This document shows, piece after piece, positions 55,101 through 62,300 of a DNA stretch of 64,000 nucleotides. Source of the DNA: Cyprinodon diabolis (Eukaryota > Chordata > Actinopteri > Cyprinodontiformes > Cyprinodontidae); the NCBI GenBank assembly GCA_030533445.1, contig CM060082.1, positions 40,952,817-41,016,816 of the forward strand. The letters are read 5' to 3'. Position numbers and translations under genes: made by a program. Every line of letters begins with the position of its first letter. The stretch's first letter is position 1. The notes below the pieces were generated by a model. It saw only the letters and a list, made by a program, of their open reading frames with translations, did not search any database and was not told where the DNA came from.

Positions 55101-55861
55101 GAAGAAGAAGTAGTATTCCATTTTTTTTTTAAGACTTTAGAAACTCAGAAGCTGATCAAATATCGTGCATCCCTATCGGTAAGATTAAATATTTTAGGTA
55201 ATTTAATGAGATGCTGATACTATAATTAAGTAAGACACTGATATTTCACGTTTTAAGAAGGTTAAATTAATAATTAAAAAAAGATTGGAATTATTAAACT
55301 CTGTAATTAGATTAATGATATTCTGAACAAGAAAACCGTGACCGGCAATTATTATAAATATTACAAAGTCAACTAACTCAGTACATAGAAAAATAAGTAT
55401 TTAACGAATAGCTATTATAAATTGGATGGCTTGCTTTGACTTAACGTGTTATAAAATTAGATACTTCATCCAGAAATGTTTTATTATACATTTATTTAAA
55501 TAAACAATATTTAATGGACGCACACAATGCCGAATGTCACGTAAAAGCAAATCCAATCTCAGAATATCGTGCAGTTTTTAAAACAATCCAGATCGTGAAA
55601 ACTACAGCTAAATGAAAATAAAACTCCGGTTTGCTCTGCGGAGTTCGTAATGGCGTCCCCTTGGAACATAGCTGATCTGTAAAGAAATTAATTTATCTCT
55701 TCTCACTGACCACAATCGTTGTCCTGAACTCCCTCAGTCTGGGCGACTATCGGCTCTGTTCCAACACGCCTTCGGAAAACGGTTTCGATTGTGTTAAGGC
55801 ATTTTAAAAGACGACTCCTTCCTCTCATATGTAACCTGTGAATAGTAAAGGGAGACGCCAT
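24930..55861 (-). CDS. mtpap: mitochondrial poly(A) polymerase, nine coding exons
   Basis: MTPAP adds poly(A) tails to mitochondrial mRNAs in the matrix. Joining the exons 55861-55711, 51687-51521, 51442-51209, 51093-50869, 43280-43069, 37164-36938, 29697-29605, 26630-26557 and 25277-24930 gives 1731 bp: 576 residues plus stop, against 582 in human. All phases agree and every junction has GT/AG. Residues 1-30 are basic, like a mitochondrial presequence. The polymerase-beta-type nucleotidyltransferase site has Gly230-Ser231, Asp242 and Asp244, with the third Asp at 324, one residue off the human numbering. The PAP-associated region follows (about 380-440). The Asn in IQNPFE (residue 477) corresponds to human Asn478, mutated in a hereditary ataxia. 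Introns reach 7.6 kb and are full of transposons. Exon 1's donor is the least certain junction. Confidence 0.95.
26557..26630 (-). CDS. mtpap: MTPAP coding exon 8
   Basis: A 74-bp exon encoding [20 protein letters not shown] and INIRK. Acceptor CAG at 26631-26633; donor GTATGA. It supplies exactly the segment missing between exons 7 and 9 by comparison with human. Confidence 0.9.
26970..27445. repeat. foldback element with long inverted arms (AAACGTCTTCAA family), MTPAP intron 8 to 7
   Basis: The left arm (26975-27145: TCTCAGTCATCCAGATCATA ... GGTTTTATACAGTAGC) and right arm (27300-27445: AATTGAAAAAGCTTCCTGGA ... CAGTGGATTGATTTTAATTT) are reverse complements over roughly 150 bp with scattered mismatches. 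Related single arms lie at 7045-7485 and make the perfect palindrome at 48668-48819. Confidence 0.7.
27845..28180. repeat. tandem palindromic repeat of AGTCAGAATTCTGA units
   Basis: About 17 copies of a 15-20 bp unit, each centred on CAGAATTCTG, separated by ACTTTTTTCT, ACTTGTTTCT or GATTAAAGTC. Because the units are self-complementary the tract reads alike on both strands and contains many EcoRI sites. It is a minisatellite, flanked by matching A/T-rich inverted words. Confidence 0.85.
28327..28677. mobile_element. hAT MITE (AGGGATGCAAC / TGTTTCAGCCTTA family), copy 1
   Basis: Flanked by a perfect 8-bp duplication GTCAAATT (28319-28326 and 28678-28685). The interior matches the element at 45775-46160 (GTTTTAGAGTCTCTA, AATCGATTAAT near the ends). 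351 bp without coding capacity. Confidence 0.8.
29605..29697 (-). CDS. mtpap: MTPAP coding exon 7
   Basis: A 93-bp exon encoding [20 protein letters not shown] and [10 protein letters not shown], matching the PAP-associated domain. Enters and leaves in phase 1; acceptor AAG, donor GTGAGC. Confidence 0.9.
29806..30395 (+). repeat. L2/Maui-like LINE 3' end, copy 3 (MTPAP intron 6)
   Basis: Parallel to the copy at 12580-13262, with internal deletions, ending in GAAATAAACTGAATTGAATT. Sits antisense to MTPAP just upstream of exon 7. Confidence 0.7.
30635..31567 (+). mobile_element. TTAA-target element with AGCTACAGTGTGTAAT ends, copy 1
   Basis: TTAA lies immediately outside both ends (30631-30634 and 31568-31571), the target of piggyBac and Kolobok elements. 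The ends AGCTACAGTGTGTAAT and ATTACACACCGTAGCT are inverted repeats with one mismatch. The second copy at 33112-33603 is shorter and in opposite orientation. The interior holds an Arg-Gly-rich frame at 30989-31288. Confidence 0.8.
30989..31288 (+). pseudogene. Arg/Gly-rich open frame inside the TTAA element
   Basis: 99 codons beginning [11 protein letters not shown], with a run of about ten RG dipeptides (residues 25-45), then an acidic-basic stretch [17 protein letters not shown]. It lies wholly inside the element, so it is probably a remnant of the element's own N-terminal protein region or a repeat-driven frame, not a host gene. No transposase motif is visible. Confidence 0.4.
32486..32954 (-). 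mobile_element. dispersed repeat with helicase-like remnant (copy 2)
   Basis: Nearly identical to 6512-6966 at both ends, but the Walker A part is replaced by unrelated sequence (about 32596-32690), so the helicase-like frame is lost. It has extra sequence ACGGCTCCAAATTTTCTTTA near 32863. Confidence 0.65.
33112..33603 (-). mobile_element. TTAA-target element, copy 2 (inverted relative to copy 1)
   Basis: TTAA flanks (33108-33111 and 33604-33607) and near-identical ends to the element at 30635-31567, but oriented the other way and lacking the Arg-Gly-rich interior. 492 bp. Both copies lie in MTPAP intron 6. Confidence 0.8.
33608..34691. other. intronic DNA (MTPAP intron 6), nothing identified
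   Basis: No bounded element or exon recognised. A G/GGAGGA-rich patch lies at about 33865-33920. Confidence 0.4.
34692..35610. mobile_element. rearranged hAT-type element (TAGGGGTGTAAAT family), copy 1
   Basis: 34692-35187 has 44-bp inverted ends (TAGGGGTGTAAATAATAATC; interior TCGATGCATCGATCCA) and matches the right half of the complete element at 48400-50257. 35188-35610 matches its left half, but inverted relative to that arrangement, and the final terminus is missing. The simplest reading is an internal inversion plus an end truncation. Confidence 0.65.
35611..36937. other. intronic DNA with a possible plus-strand terminal exon
   Basis: Nothing certain. TTTTGTTTCAG at 35735-35745 looks like an acceptor, and AATAAA signals follow at about 35970 and 36003, so an unrelated plus-strand transcript end is conceivable. 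No protein is recognised. Confidence 0.3.
36938..37164 (-). CDS. mtpap: MTPAP coding exon 6
   Basis: Encodes [20 protein letters not shown], then [20 protein letters not shown] and [20 protein letters not shown], the central palm/helical domain. Acceptor CAG at 37165-37167; donor GTACGA after a split Gly codon. Confidence 0.93.
37580..37800 (-). pseudogene. LINE reverse-transcriptase C-terminal fragment
   Basis: The minus strand reads [20 protein letters not shown] then [16 protein letters not shown], the stereotyped C-terminal end of LINE ORF2 proteins of the CR1/L2/Rex class. A frameshift near 37740 splits it from the preceding sequence ([13 protein letters not shown]). The 3' tail AAAAGGCGCCTTTCTGGACA at about 37513 also fits such LINEs. 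Confidence 0.65.
38530..40141 (+). mobile_element. complete Tc1/mariner transposon, TA target duplication
   Basis: The ends CAGGTGCTGGTCATAAAATT and its reverse complement start terminal inverted repeats of about 205 bp that are almost identical (38530-38735 and 39940-40141). TA sits on both sides (38528-38529 and 40142-40143). It carries an uninterrupted transposase, and an (AT)n microsatellite follows directly. It lies in MTPAP intron 5 in the opposite transcriptional direction. Confidence 0.95.
38849..39853 (+). CDS. Tc1-family transposase, apparently intact
   Basis: 334 codons from [10 protein letters not shown]. The frame also allows an upstream Met at 38813, but 38849 matches the usual Tc1 N-terminus and length. 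Two helix-turn-helix DNA-binding regions ([20 protein letters not shown] and [20 protein letters not shown]) flank a GRKK-type basic stretch. The DD34E catalytic triad is present: Asp in FSDESKF, Asp in FQQDLAPAH, Glu in LNPIENLWG. No stops or frameshifts. It cuts and pastes the element at TA sites. Confidence 0.95.
   Translation: MGKTADLTVVQKTTIDTLHKEGKTQKVIAKEAGCSQSSVSKHINREAKGRKRCGRKKCTSKRDNRTLERIVKQNPFKNVGEIHKEWTAAGVSASRTTTHRRMKDMGFCCRIPCVKPLLNHRQRQKRLAWAKEKQDWTAGEWSKVMFSDESKFCISFGNQGPRVWRKRREALHPRCLKSSVKFPQSVMVWGAMSSAGVGPLCFLRSRVNAATYQEVLEHFMLPAADQLFGDADFIFQQDLAPAHSAKATSTWLKDHGIPVLNWPANSPDLNPIENLWGIVKKKMQYTRPNNSEELKATIRATWAIITPEQCHRLIDSMPRRIAAVIQAKGGPTKY
40142..40185. repeat. (AT)n microsatellite
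   Basis: About 22 TA/AT units directly next to the Tc1 right end. The element probably inserted into an existing AT tract, since TATATA also precedes the left end. Confidence 0.9.
40594..43068. other. intronic DNA (MTPAP intron 5), little identified
   Basis: AT-rich. At 41925-42025 the minus strand reads [20 protein letters not shown], resembling the short N-terminal zinc-finger lead of hAT-like transposon proteins. It is too short to assign. No other feature. Confidence 0.3.
43069..43280 (-). CDS. mtpap: MTPAP coding exon 5 (third catalytic Asp)
   Basis: Begins [10 protein letters not shown] and carries [20 protein letters not shown] and then [10 protein letters not shown], with the third catalytic Asp. 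Ends in AG, so the Arg codon is split with exon 6. Acceptor CAG at 43281-43283; donor GTAACA. Confidence 0.93.
43608..44156. mobile_element. palindromic MITE, CACTG-AAAA family, copy 5, split by a hAT MITE
   Basis: The left part (43608-43711) and right part (43991-44156) together equal one ordinary 290-bp copy like 11921-12211. The split is the insertion at 43712-43990. Confidence 0.85.
43712..43990. mobile_element. hAT MITE (TAGGGATGCACGATAT family), copy 1, internally deleted
   Basis: The ends TAGGGATGCACGATAT and its inverted counterpart are flanked by perfect ATTATGAT duplications at 43704-43711 and 43991-43998. At 279 bp it lacks the long interior of the other three copies. Confidence 0.92.
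44217..46640. mobile_element. 2.4-kb hAT-type element (CATGGGCGTAGGTTT ends)
   Basis: Inverted ends CATGGGCGTAGGTT and AACCTACGCCCTTG (one mismatch) with a perfect 8-bp duplication GCTTAAAC at 44209-44216 and 46641-46648. Subterminal CCCTACCAAA words are shared by both ends. A 386-bp hAT MITE is nested at 45775-46160. The only longer frame (46239-46508, minus) is 89 codons with no transposase motif, so the copy is non-autonomous or decayed. Confidence 0.88.
45775..46160. mobile_element. hAT MITE (GCAGCAAC / TTTCAGCCCCT family), copy 2, nested
   Basis: Perfect 8-bp duplication GATAAAAT at 45767-45774 and 46161-46168. Same family as 28327-28677 (shared TTTTAGAGTCTCTA and AATCGATTAATT). It inserted into the 44217-46640 element after that element had arrived. 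Confidence 0.88.
46649..48391. other. intronic DNA (MTPAP intron 4), one possible degraded hAT
   Basis: AGGGCTGGACGATAAGAACC at 47193 resembles the end of another hAT-type family, but no partner end or duplication was found. The rest is AT-rich with no exon. Confidence 0.3.
48668..48819. repeat. perfect 152-bp palindrome
   Basis: Two 76-bp arms meet at AAGCTT (48741-48746) with no spacer and no mismatch. Both strands therefore encode the same peptide over this stretch ([20 protein letters not shown]). The arm belongs to the AAACGTCTTCAA foldback family at 26970-27445. CAGCAAATAAC occurs on both sides of the palindrome, which suggests an insertion with a direct duplication. Confidence 0.95.
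49449..50158. mobile_element. hAT MITE (TAGGGATGCACGATAT family), copy 2, nested
   Basis: Long form (710 bp) with the family ends. Flanks AAAAAAAC and AAAAAAAT match at 7 of 8 within an A-run. The interior has TATCGAT-containing subterminal repeats and a hairpin core. Inserted into the 48400-50257 element. Confidence 0.88.
50869..51093 (-). CDS. mtpap: MTPAP coding exon 4 (catalytic Gly-Ser and DxD)
   Basis: 75 codons. Contains [20 protein letters not shown], with the nucleotide-binding Gly-Ser and the two metal-binding aspartates of the polymerase-beta nucleotidyltransferase fold. The donor is placed after AAAAGG before GTAATA, which keeps phase 0 with exon 5. Confidence 0.93.
51209..51442 (-). 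CDS. mtpap: MTPAP coding exon 3
   Basis: 78 codons in phase 0, beginning [12 protein letters not shown] and ending [13 protein letters not shown]. It completes the N-terminal domain and linker. Acceptor CAG at 51443-51445; donor GTAAGC. Confidence 0.92.
51521..51687 (-). CDS. mtpap: MTPAP coding exon 2
   Basis: Encodes [16 protein letters not shown]... KKFLKF ... HFFYESY, the RNA-recognition-like N-terminal domain, closely parallel to the human protein. Acceptor CAG at 51688-51690; donor GTAAGT on the minus strand after TAC. Confidence 0.9.
53738..54079. mobile_element. hAT-like MITE (TAGTGTTGC-CCGAT ends)
   Basis: The left end TAGTGTTGCGCCGATGCC is matched by the inverted right end (GGTATCTGTGCAACACTA), with about 14 of 18 bases paired. 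No convincing 8-bp duplication was found. About 340 bp, non-coding. Confidence 0.6.
54540..55175. mobile_element. hAT MITE (TAGGGATGCACGATAT family), copy 3
   Basis: 636 bp, in opposite orientation to copies 2 and 4. Flanks TCTGTAAG (54532-54539) and TCGGTAAG (55176-55183) match at 7 of 8. The right subterminal GGCCGATATC block is lost near 55165. Confidence 0.88.
55711..55861 (-). CDS. mtpap: MTPAP coding exon 1 (mitochondrial presequence)
   Basis: Starts [10 protein letters not shown] and is rich in Arg without early acidic residues, fitting a matrix-targeting signal. The frame is also open upstream to a Met at 55966. I chose 55861 because the longer form adds no conserved sequence and would run across the NRF-1 site. 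The donor is placed before GTCAGT because that phase (one base) joins exon 2 in the correct frame. The stronger-looking GTGAGA four bases on would shift the frame. Confidence 0.7.
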
Positions 55862-55884
55862 TGCTCCTGGGAAAGATGACGAAA

Positions 55885-55896
55885 TGCGCATGCGCG
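55885..55896. promoter_or_regulatory. NRF-1 type site upstream of MTPAP
   Basis: TGCGCATGCGCG matches the palindromic NRF-1 consensus and lies 24 bp upstream of the chosen MTPAP start codon. NRF-1 commonly drives nuclear genes for mitochondrial proteins, which fits the gene. Binding is not shown. Confidence 0.6.
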
Positions 55897-55990
55897 AGGA
55901 GAGACCAAAACTACAGCAAGCGACTGGTACCAAAAGTAAGTGACTTTTAGAACTTTTAAAGTGCATCGATTGGAAATGGCTACGTGTTAC

Positions 55991-55991
55991 T

Positions 55992-56036
<45 letters not shown>
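55991..56036. repeat. (TTTA)n microsatellite
   Basis: Eleven or more uninterrupted TTTA units between the divergent MTPAP and MAP3K8 genes. Confidence 0.9.
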
Positions 56037-56039
<3 letters not shown>

Positions 56040-58430
56040 AAACCTGACTGCAATGAAAAAAATTATACAAAAGTCTATAAACATCAAAGGCTGTTGCCAA
56101 TCTGCCAAAAAGTGGGTCTCCTGAACTTCACCTGCTGGGACTTTCCCTTTGCAATGTTCAGAAGAAAAAAAATACAGGAAACACAAGGACTTAAATTCAG
56201 ACTTTGCATGCCTCAATTAGCTTGTTAAACCTTAAAGTTCAAAGATTACACGCATGTCAGCCTAAAAAGTTATTCAAAGAACATATACTTCCAGTTCTCA
56301 CTGCTAAAGATGCAAAATGTGGTACAAATGATGGAATCCACTGATGTGGTCCACTTAGTGTTCACACAAAGCTTTTTTTTCTGCCTATGGGTTTTCTATA
56401 AATGATGACATTGTACTGTGTAAAAAAGCCCACTTAAGGTTTTACACATTTGAGCTTATCCCCATGTCTTTTTAACTGGTGTGATGATTCCTTCAATCAC
56501 ACTTTAAAAAAACACTTCTTATGATAAACATCCCTCTAACTGCAGATACATGTTACTGATTAAGATCATTTGGCTCATTCTCTAGAAGCTGTCACTATCA
56601 TAAAAATGAATAAAGATAAGTCATGAAAAACGGTTGGATTGGGTTCATATACCTCGCTGATGTGTATTTTCTAGATATATCTTTCCTCTTTGGAACTTAT
56701 ATGGTTCTGTTGGTGTTTCAGGCCTTGGCGTATATTGTGTTGTTTCATTGAAGCAGTTCACAGCCGAGAGTGACAGCTGCCGGATCTGAGATCACTGTCC
56801 TTAGGAGAAGATGCTGTATCTTTCTCTGAATTTAGACAAAGTCTCTGCCAAAGGTGGAGGAATTCAAGTATGTTGATATGTTGCCCGGTACATTCTTAAA
56901 TGGAAATTTAAATTTAAAAAAATCTAGAGATTAAACTTTGACAAATGTTTTAATTAATAAAAAAAAATTAATGACAACCCATTTTTATTGTTAGCTTATT
57001 TTTTAATTTATGTTTATTTTACAGATTGTTACAGATTTTTCATTTTGACCATTTTTTCAAATTTTATTTGTTAATTTATTTTTATAAATTTCATATTTTC
57101 AATTTTATTTATATGCTATTAGATTGAGTTTTACTAATTGCATTCTTTTTTACAGATCACATTCTCTTCACTTCTGGGAGTGGGCTTTCATCTAGAGTGA
57201 GGAGAGAAAATGCATTTCTAATATTCTGCACAGAAGTCAGCAACAGCCTTTTTTTCCTGGTCAATATATGCATCAAGTGTGTTTGCTTTGGGCCTGAAGT
57301 GTAGAGAACTTAACTCATGCAATTTGTTTAAAAAATAATAAAAAAAAATGAAAATATAACATCCACAAAAAGAGTTATGGAAATGTTCATGTCAAAAAAT
57401 AAAAATATAAAATAAAATAAAAAAAGCAAAGAAAACTAAAAAAAAAGCAACTGATAAGAAAATAGATAATAAAACAATAAAAAAAAAAAAGCAAACTAAC
57501 TGTAAAGCTTTTTATATTATAAATATTTTATGTTTAATTTCTGGATAACATTTTTTTTTTTTCAAATTTCTATTTACAAATGTTTTTTTGTTGTTGTTTT
57601 TGGTTTGCAACAATAATGGGGGAAAAAATCTGCTCCATAGTTCCCAAGCTAAGGACAGAAAAATAGATGAACGAACTATCTGAGGTCCCATCTGCAATAT
57701 TTGTGATGCATTATTCTATAACTGTGAAGAAGAATATAAGGCAAAAAGCAAAGCTATTGCATTAGTCCTTGCTCTACATTCTGACCCTAATTTATAGTTT
57801 ATATTTGAAAGATCCTGGATAAAAGTATTTAAAATAGGCTTCCTCAGTAGGGTGCTAGTGTTAAGAAATAAGGATTCAATGGAATTTCACTTTATATTTT
57901 TATAAAGACCAGCCCCGCTATTAGAAAACCCCTGGAAAGATGAAGAACCCCTATGATGACCGATAGGACTCTGAGATCCCCCAGTTGGAAAGTGTCTCCT
58001 AGTAGAGAGATGCCACCCTGTTATCCAATGGATGGATGAAGGCAGGAGATGCAGATATCTATATATTTTCATTAGCATTAGGGTTTTGTTCCATTGAAAA
58101 AATTAGGACAAACTGTTTTAAGACATTGAAAAAATGAATTGTACTGAAATGAAAGGTTTGCGGTTTCAACTTTCTATGTGAGAGTAAATGACTGAAATCA
58201 AAGGTGATTTGACCTACAAAAGCAGAGGATTCCCTCCTATTTCTTGACGTAAAACTCACCACCAAAAAGAAATCTTTGAATCAAAAAGGAAAACCATTTA
58301 TCTTTCCATCTCTGAATACCTAAGAAAAAGCAACCAAAACCTACAAAGAGAAAGAATCCTCCCCACTCTGCCAGCGTCATCTTTCCTACGTGCAGCAGAC
58401 CTATAACTTCCTTTGTTTACTTCCGTTCCA
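56037..58430. other. intergenic region between MTPAP and MAP3K8
   Basis: No coding sequence seen. It contains a canonical kB-like word GGGACTTTCC at 56137-56146 and very AT-rich DNA from 56880 to 57700. An acceptor-like TTGGTGTTTCAG lies at 56711-56722 and could start an unseen 5' exon. Confidence 0.4.
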
Positions 58431-58541
58431 GCGCAGTCACACAGCAGTCAGACAGACAGCTCACACGTCAATATGTTCCAGACGCTGGAGGTGCACAATG
58501 GAGAGGCAGCAATGCTGATGAGCGTTTGCTACACATCTTAG
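58430..58541 (+). other. map3k8: possible non-coding first exon of MAP3K8
   Basis: GC-richer than its surroundings, ending CATCTTAG before GTAAAT, a plausible donor, 430 bp before the acceptor of the first coding exon. The start is a guess; there is no TATA box. Confidence 0.3.
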
Positions 58542-58971
58542 GTAAATGTTTGAAGTTTTTATATCTTTTGCTGCTAGTGAAGCCTAAAGATTTACTATTA
58601 ATACCTTAAAATGTTTACATCTGAGAGGCAACTCTGCTTAGATAGACTTTCTTTCTTTTCTTCTTTCATTCTTGCAAAGTATTTTTAGTGTTTCCACAGG
58701 GATTATCAGTATATCCAGTAATCTGTAGCTGTAAATATCTTAGATTCCTCTGTGCAGCTCCCTAACAACTCTCTGTCTGTCTGTAAACGGAGGGCTGAGC
58801 TTTGCTGGAGTTTCCCGGCTTCACTCTGAAAACTCTCCCTTGCCTGGAAAACCCTCCTCTGAGCCCCTCCCAGGTGTTTGGCTTCAGTCAGCCTCTTTCA
58901 AAGCACCAGTGTCGTTTTCTGTCTGATCACTGAGGAAAAAAGAATAATGACCTCCCGATGTTTTATTCCAG

Positions 58972-59348
58972 GCCGTGCAAGAACAGACGAGCAGACAAAG
59001 AAGAAAAAAATGGATTACAAATATGACACCGGACTAGAACTGCTGTTGGCTCATATGAATGTAGAGGACATCATCAACGCAGCAGAAACACTGTATCAGC
59101 TTGAGGAAGAGGAAGAAGCTGGTTTGTCTTTTGATGAAGAGGGACTTTCCCAGGAGGAGATGGATGAAAATGAGGAGATAGTGGACAGAGTGGGTCCAGG
59201 GAAGGAGCAGAAGGACTATGGTAATGGAGTTGGGGGTGTCCGCTATGGGACGGTGCAGGACCTGCTGTCCTTTGTGAACCTCCTGTCCAACATGCAATCT
59301 GCAGCTCTGCAGCACCTGCCTGAGGAGATAGGAGTCCTCTTAAATAAG
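58972..59348 (+). CDS. map3k8: MAP3K8 first coding exon (start codon at 59010)
   Basis: Acceptor TTTTATTCCAG ends at 58971; the coding part runs 59010-59348 (113 codons), from [20 protein letters not shown] to GVLLNK. I chose the Met at 59010 over upstream in-frame ones (58878, 58947), because they lie before the acceptor and human also starts with MEY. Donor GTAAGA. Confidence 0.88.
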
Positions 59349-62300
59349 GTAAGACTTCCTGTATTTGTTCTATTTTGCTGAAGCATTTCATTGTCTTCTA
59401 AGATTTAACAAGTTTCTCTTTCATTGCAGAAGGATATGGCCGTTCAAAAAGGCCGCTACCAGATCAACATGGATGTTCTTCTGTTTCCATGGACATTGAC
59501 CTACAAAAATCCCGGCCCTGGCCTCGTGCCCAAAGGCTCATTTGGGAAAGTCCACTTAGCTCAGGACATCAAGACCAGGAAGAGAATGGCCTGCAAACTG
59601 GTGAGCCCTGCTGACTGGTTACTGGAATTCCACCTGTGCATGTCTCCTTGTAACCCTTTGCTCTCTAACTGCCAAATATTTTGGCAGGTTAAGTAAAGCT
59701 TGTATGTGAAGCAGTTCAGATATCCTCAGGTTGTGCAAAGACTGGTCATGTGTGCATCAGTCAGCTATGATTTCCTTTGAAGTGAAAGAGGAAGAGAGTG
59801 CGGTGCTCTGTCGAAAACATAAGGGCAAAGTTTGATGCAAAAATGGAGATTCCACATGACCTCCCTCAGCTGCTCTCAATACGTTTCTGTTTTTCTTCAG
59901 CAATTTCTTTTAAAATGGAACAATTTTCACAAGAAGTCATGTGACCCATTTTTATGCGCACCGATGTTTATCCGTAGGACTGTGGTTGTGGAGGGGGCGA
60001 AGTGTGAGTGCGTGTTTACTCTTTCATGCTTGGAAATATTGACAAATCAGGAAGGAGCAGCTTCCTACCTTGGTCCGTTTTATCAGAATTTCGTGTTGAC
60101 TTTGCAAACTGCTATAAATAAACAAGGAAAAACTTCCTGGAACAGGTTTATAGTTGGATGCTGGTTATCTGAGTCATAACAAGGATGTCATAAAAACAAT
60201 ATATTTCAATACACTTTGCTCTAATATTATACAATGCAGCAGATGCATTTTGATTAAGATGTTTTTAATATTTTTAGGTGCTACCATTTGCTTTGTTGGC
60301 TATGAAGGCAATGTTTTACCTAGGGATGCACGATATGGGCCCCCTATCGGTATCGGCCTGTATCGACCTTAAAACTGAATATCTGACATCGGCCACCCCA
60401 CCTATATTTAACCCGATATTTGATCAGGTTCCAAGTTTCTAAAGTCTAAAAAAAAAAAAAAAAAAAAAAAAAATACTACTTCTTCCTCAAAAACTTCTTT
60501 TTTTACAGACTTAAAATCTTCTAAAGACGAGGGAAAAAATATTGATACATTAAAATATCATAATATCTTTTATTTTGCCATATTTTTATATGTTGATATA
60601 TTTATGCGGTATCGATCTATTTTACTAACAAAATCTCACAAGAATTTGCAAAATATCACGAGAGTTTGTAACAGAACGAAGAAATTTCACGAGATTTTGA
60701 AAGTAAAATACATCGATACCGCGTTTTTAAAAATCAATTTGATATCAGCATATGAAAATATATATGAGTATATTATTTTTCAAAGTGTCAGAAATGGATA
60801 ACAAAACTGCTATTTTCAATGGCTACTTATTTTTGTCCAGCTTTAACATCGTTATCGATATCGGTTATCGACTACATGAGTTTTAAAATATCGGCATATC
60901 GGAAATCGGCCAAAATCCCAATATCGTGCATCCCTAGTTTTACCTGCATGGATAGCTGAAAAGTTGTAATCATCTTCTCTAGTTGTCTCAGGGGTATAAA
61001 ACTCATTCTGTTCTACCTGCAAGTTATTTTTATTGTATGCTCAGTTTATTATGTTCTGACTATTCTAACCATTACTAGCAACATAAATGTTTTATGTATC
61101 ACTGTATGCAACACTGCATCAAAGTATTTAAAATATAATTGATAACCTATACAGTAACATAAATATCACAGTAAAAATGTTTTACTGCAGTTAGTGCAAT
61201 TCCCTTTTTCAAACTGCTTGTTAAGCATATAGCGCACATGTTGTTTAGCTACATTTGTTTTTCTCTTAGCATAAACTAGATGATTTGCATAAATACTAGG
61301 GAAAACTGTTATGGAAAACTATTTGAAAATTTCTACGGTATTTGAAGAAAAAAGGTTTTAAGTTGTGATGTAAGTTAGAAAACAAAAAGAGAAGTGCAGC
61401 GTAGGGAACAAGAGAATATGTTGACATTTTGGTTTGTGAAGTCCAGTTAGTGTGGAACCTTTAACCTTCAAAGACATTCGGAGTTCTTGGGACTTTTCAT
61501 GTTACTTTTACTTGGAATTATGAAGCTCCAAATTTGGAGAACAATTGCAAAGTGTCATTAAGAGTTGTTGCTAAACCAAGCTAAAGTGACCTTGCTTAGC
61601 ATCCTTCTGCTAATCAGTGTAAAAAAAAACACTTTTCTATGGTTGGTATAAAATATGGAGCTTTGCAGTACAAATGGGCGTTAGTCATTTAGGGCTAGTT
61701 TATGCCTGATAAGGGTATTTTCTGTGCAGAAATGAGAAAAAAGTCAGCATTGTGTGGCTCTGTAACGTGGCTTTTCCCTGTGATAGATTTCCCATCTATC
61801 TGTAGAAGTGTTTTTTAAGTCTCCTCATGTCATCCAACAGTAATCAGTTTTTCTCAATGTGCTAGCTAATTTATCCTTGCAAAGATTTGGTGGTAGGAGC
61901 TACTTTTTTTTCAGATTTTTTATTATTATTACACTGTCACAAGTACAGAGTAAAAAAAAATTAATGCTCTGCACTTAACCCATCCCCTTGGGAAGCAGAG
62001 GGCTGCCACTGTGCGGCGCCGGGGGAGCAGTGTGGGGTTAACGGTCTTGCTCAGGGACCCAGAGTGTCAGCCTGTGGGACTTGAACTCAGAACCTCTGGA
62101 TTCCAAGTGCAACGTCCTTAACCACTAGACCACACTCCTTCTTTTTTTGTTTATTTTTTTGGCATCCGCCATGTTTTTCCGAGTAAAGCTGTCTGCCTGG
62201 TGTAAACATTGCAGACACGGCAAGCATAAATTAGGATTTAGTTAACTCAAAGTAAGCAAGTTTCTATTTAAACCAGATTCTCTAACACGGTTCAGCTGGA

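Larger units (their letters stand above)
51688..55710. other. MTPAP intron 1, AT-rich, with two hAT-like elements
   Basis: Apart from the elements at 53738-54079 and 54540-55175 I see no exon or RNA gene. Composition is very AT-rich. Confidence 0.4.

Noticed and set aside
59034..59391. Minus-strand frames opposite the first MAP3K8 coding exon
   Set aside because: Antisense shadows of a well-supported exon.
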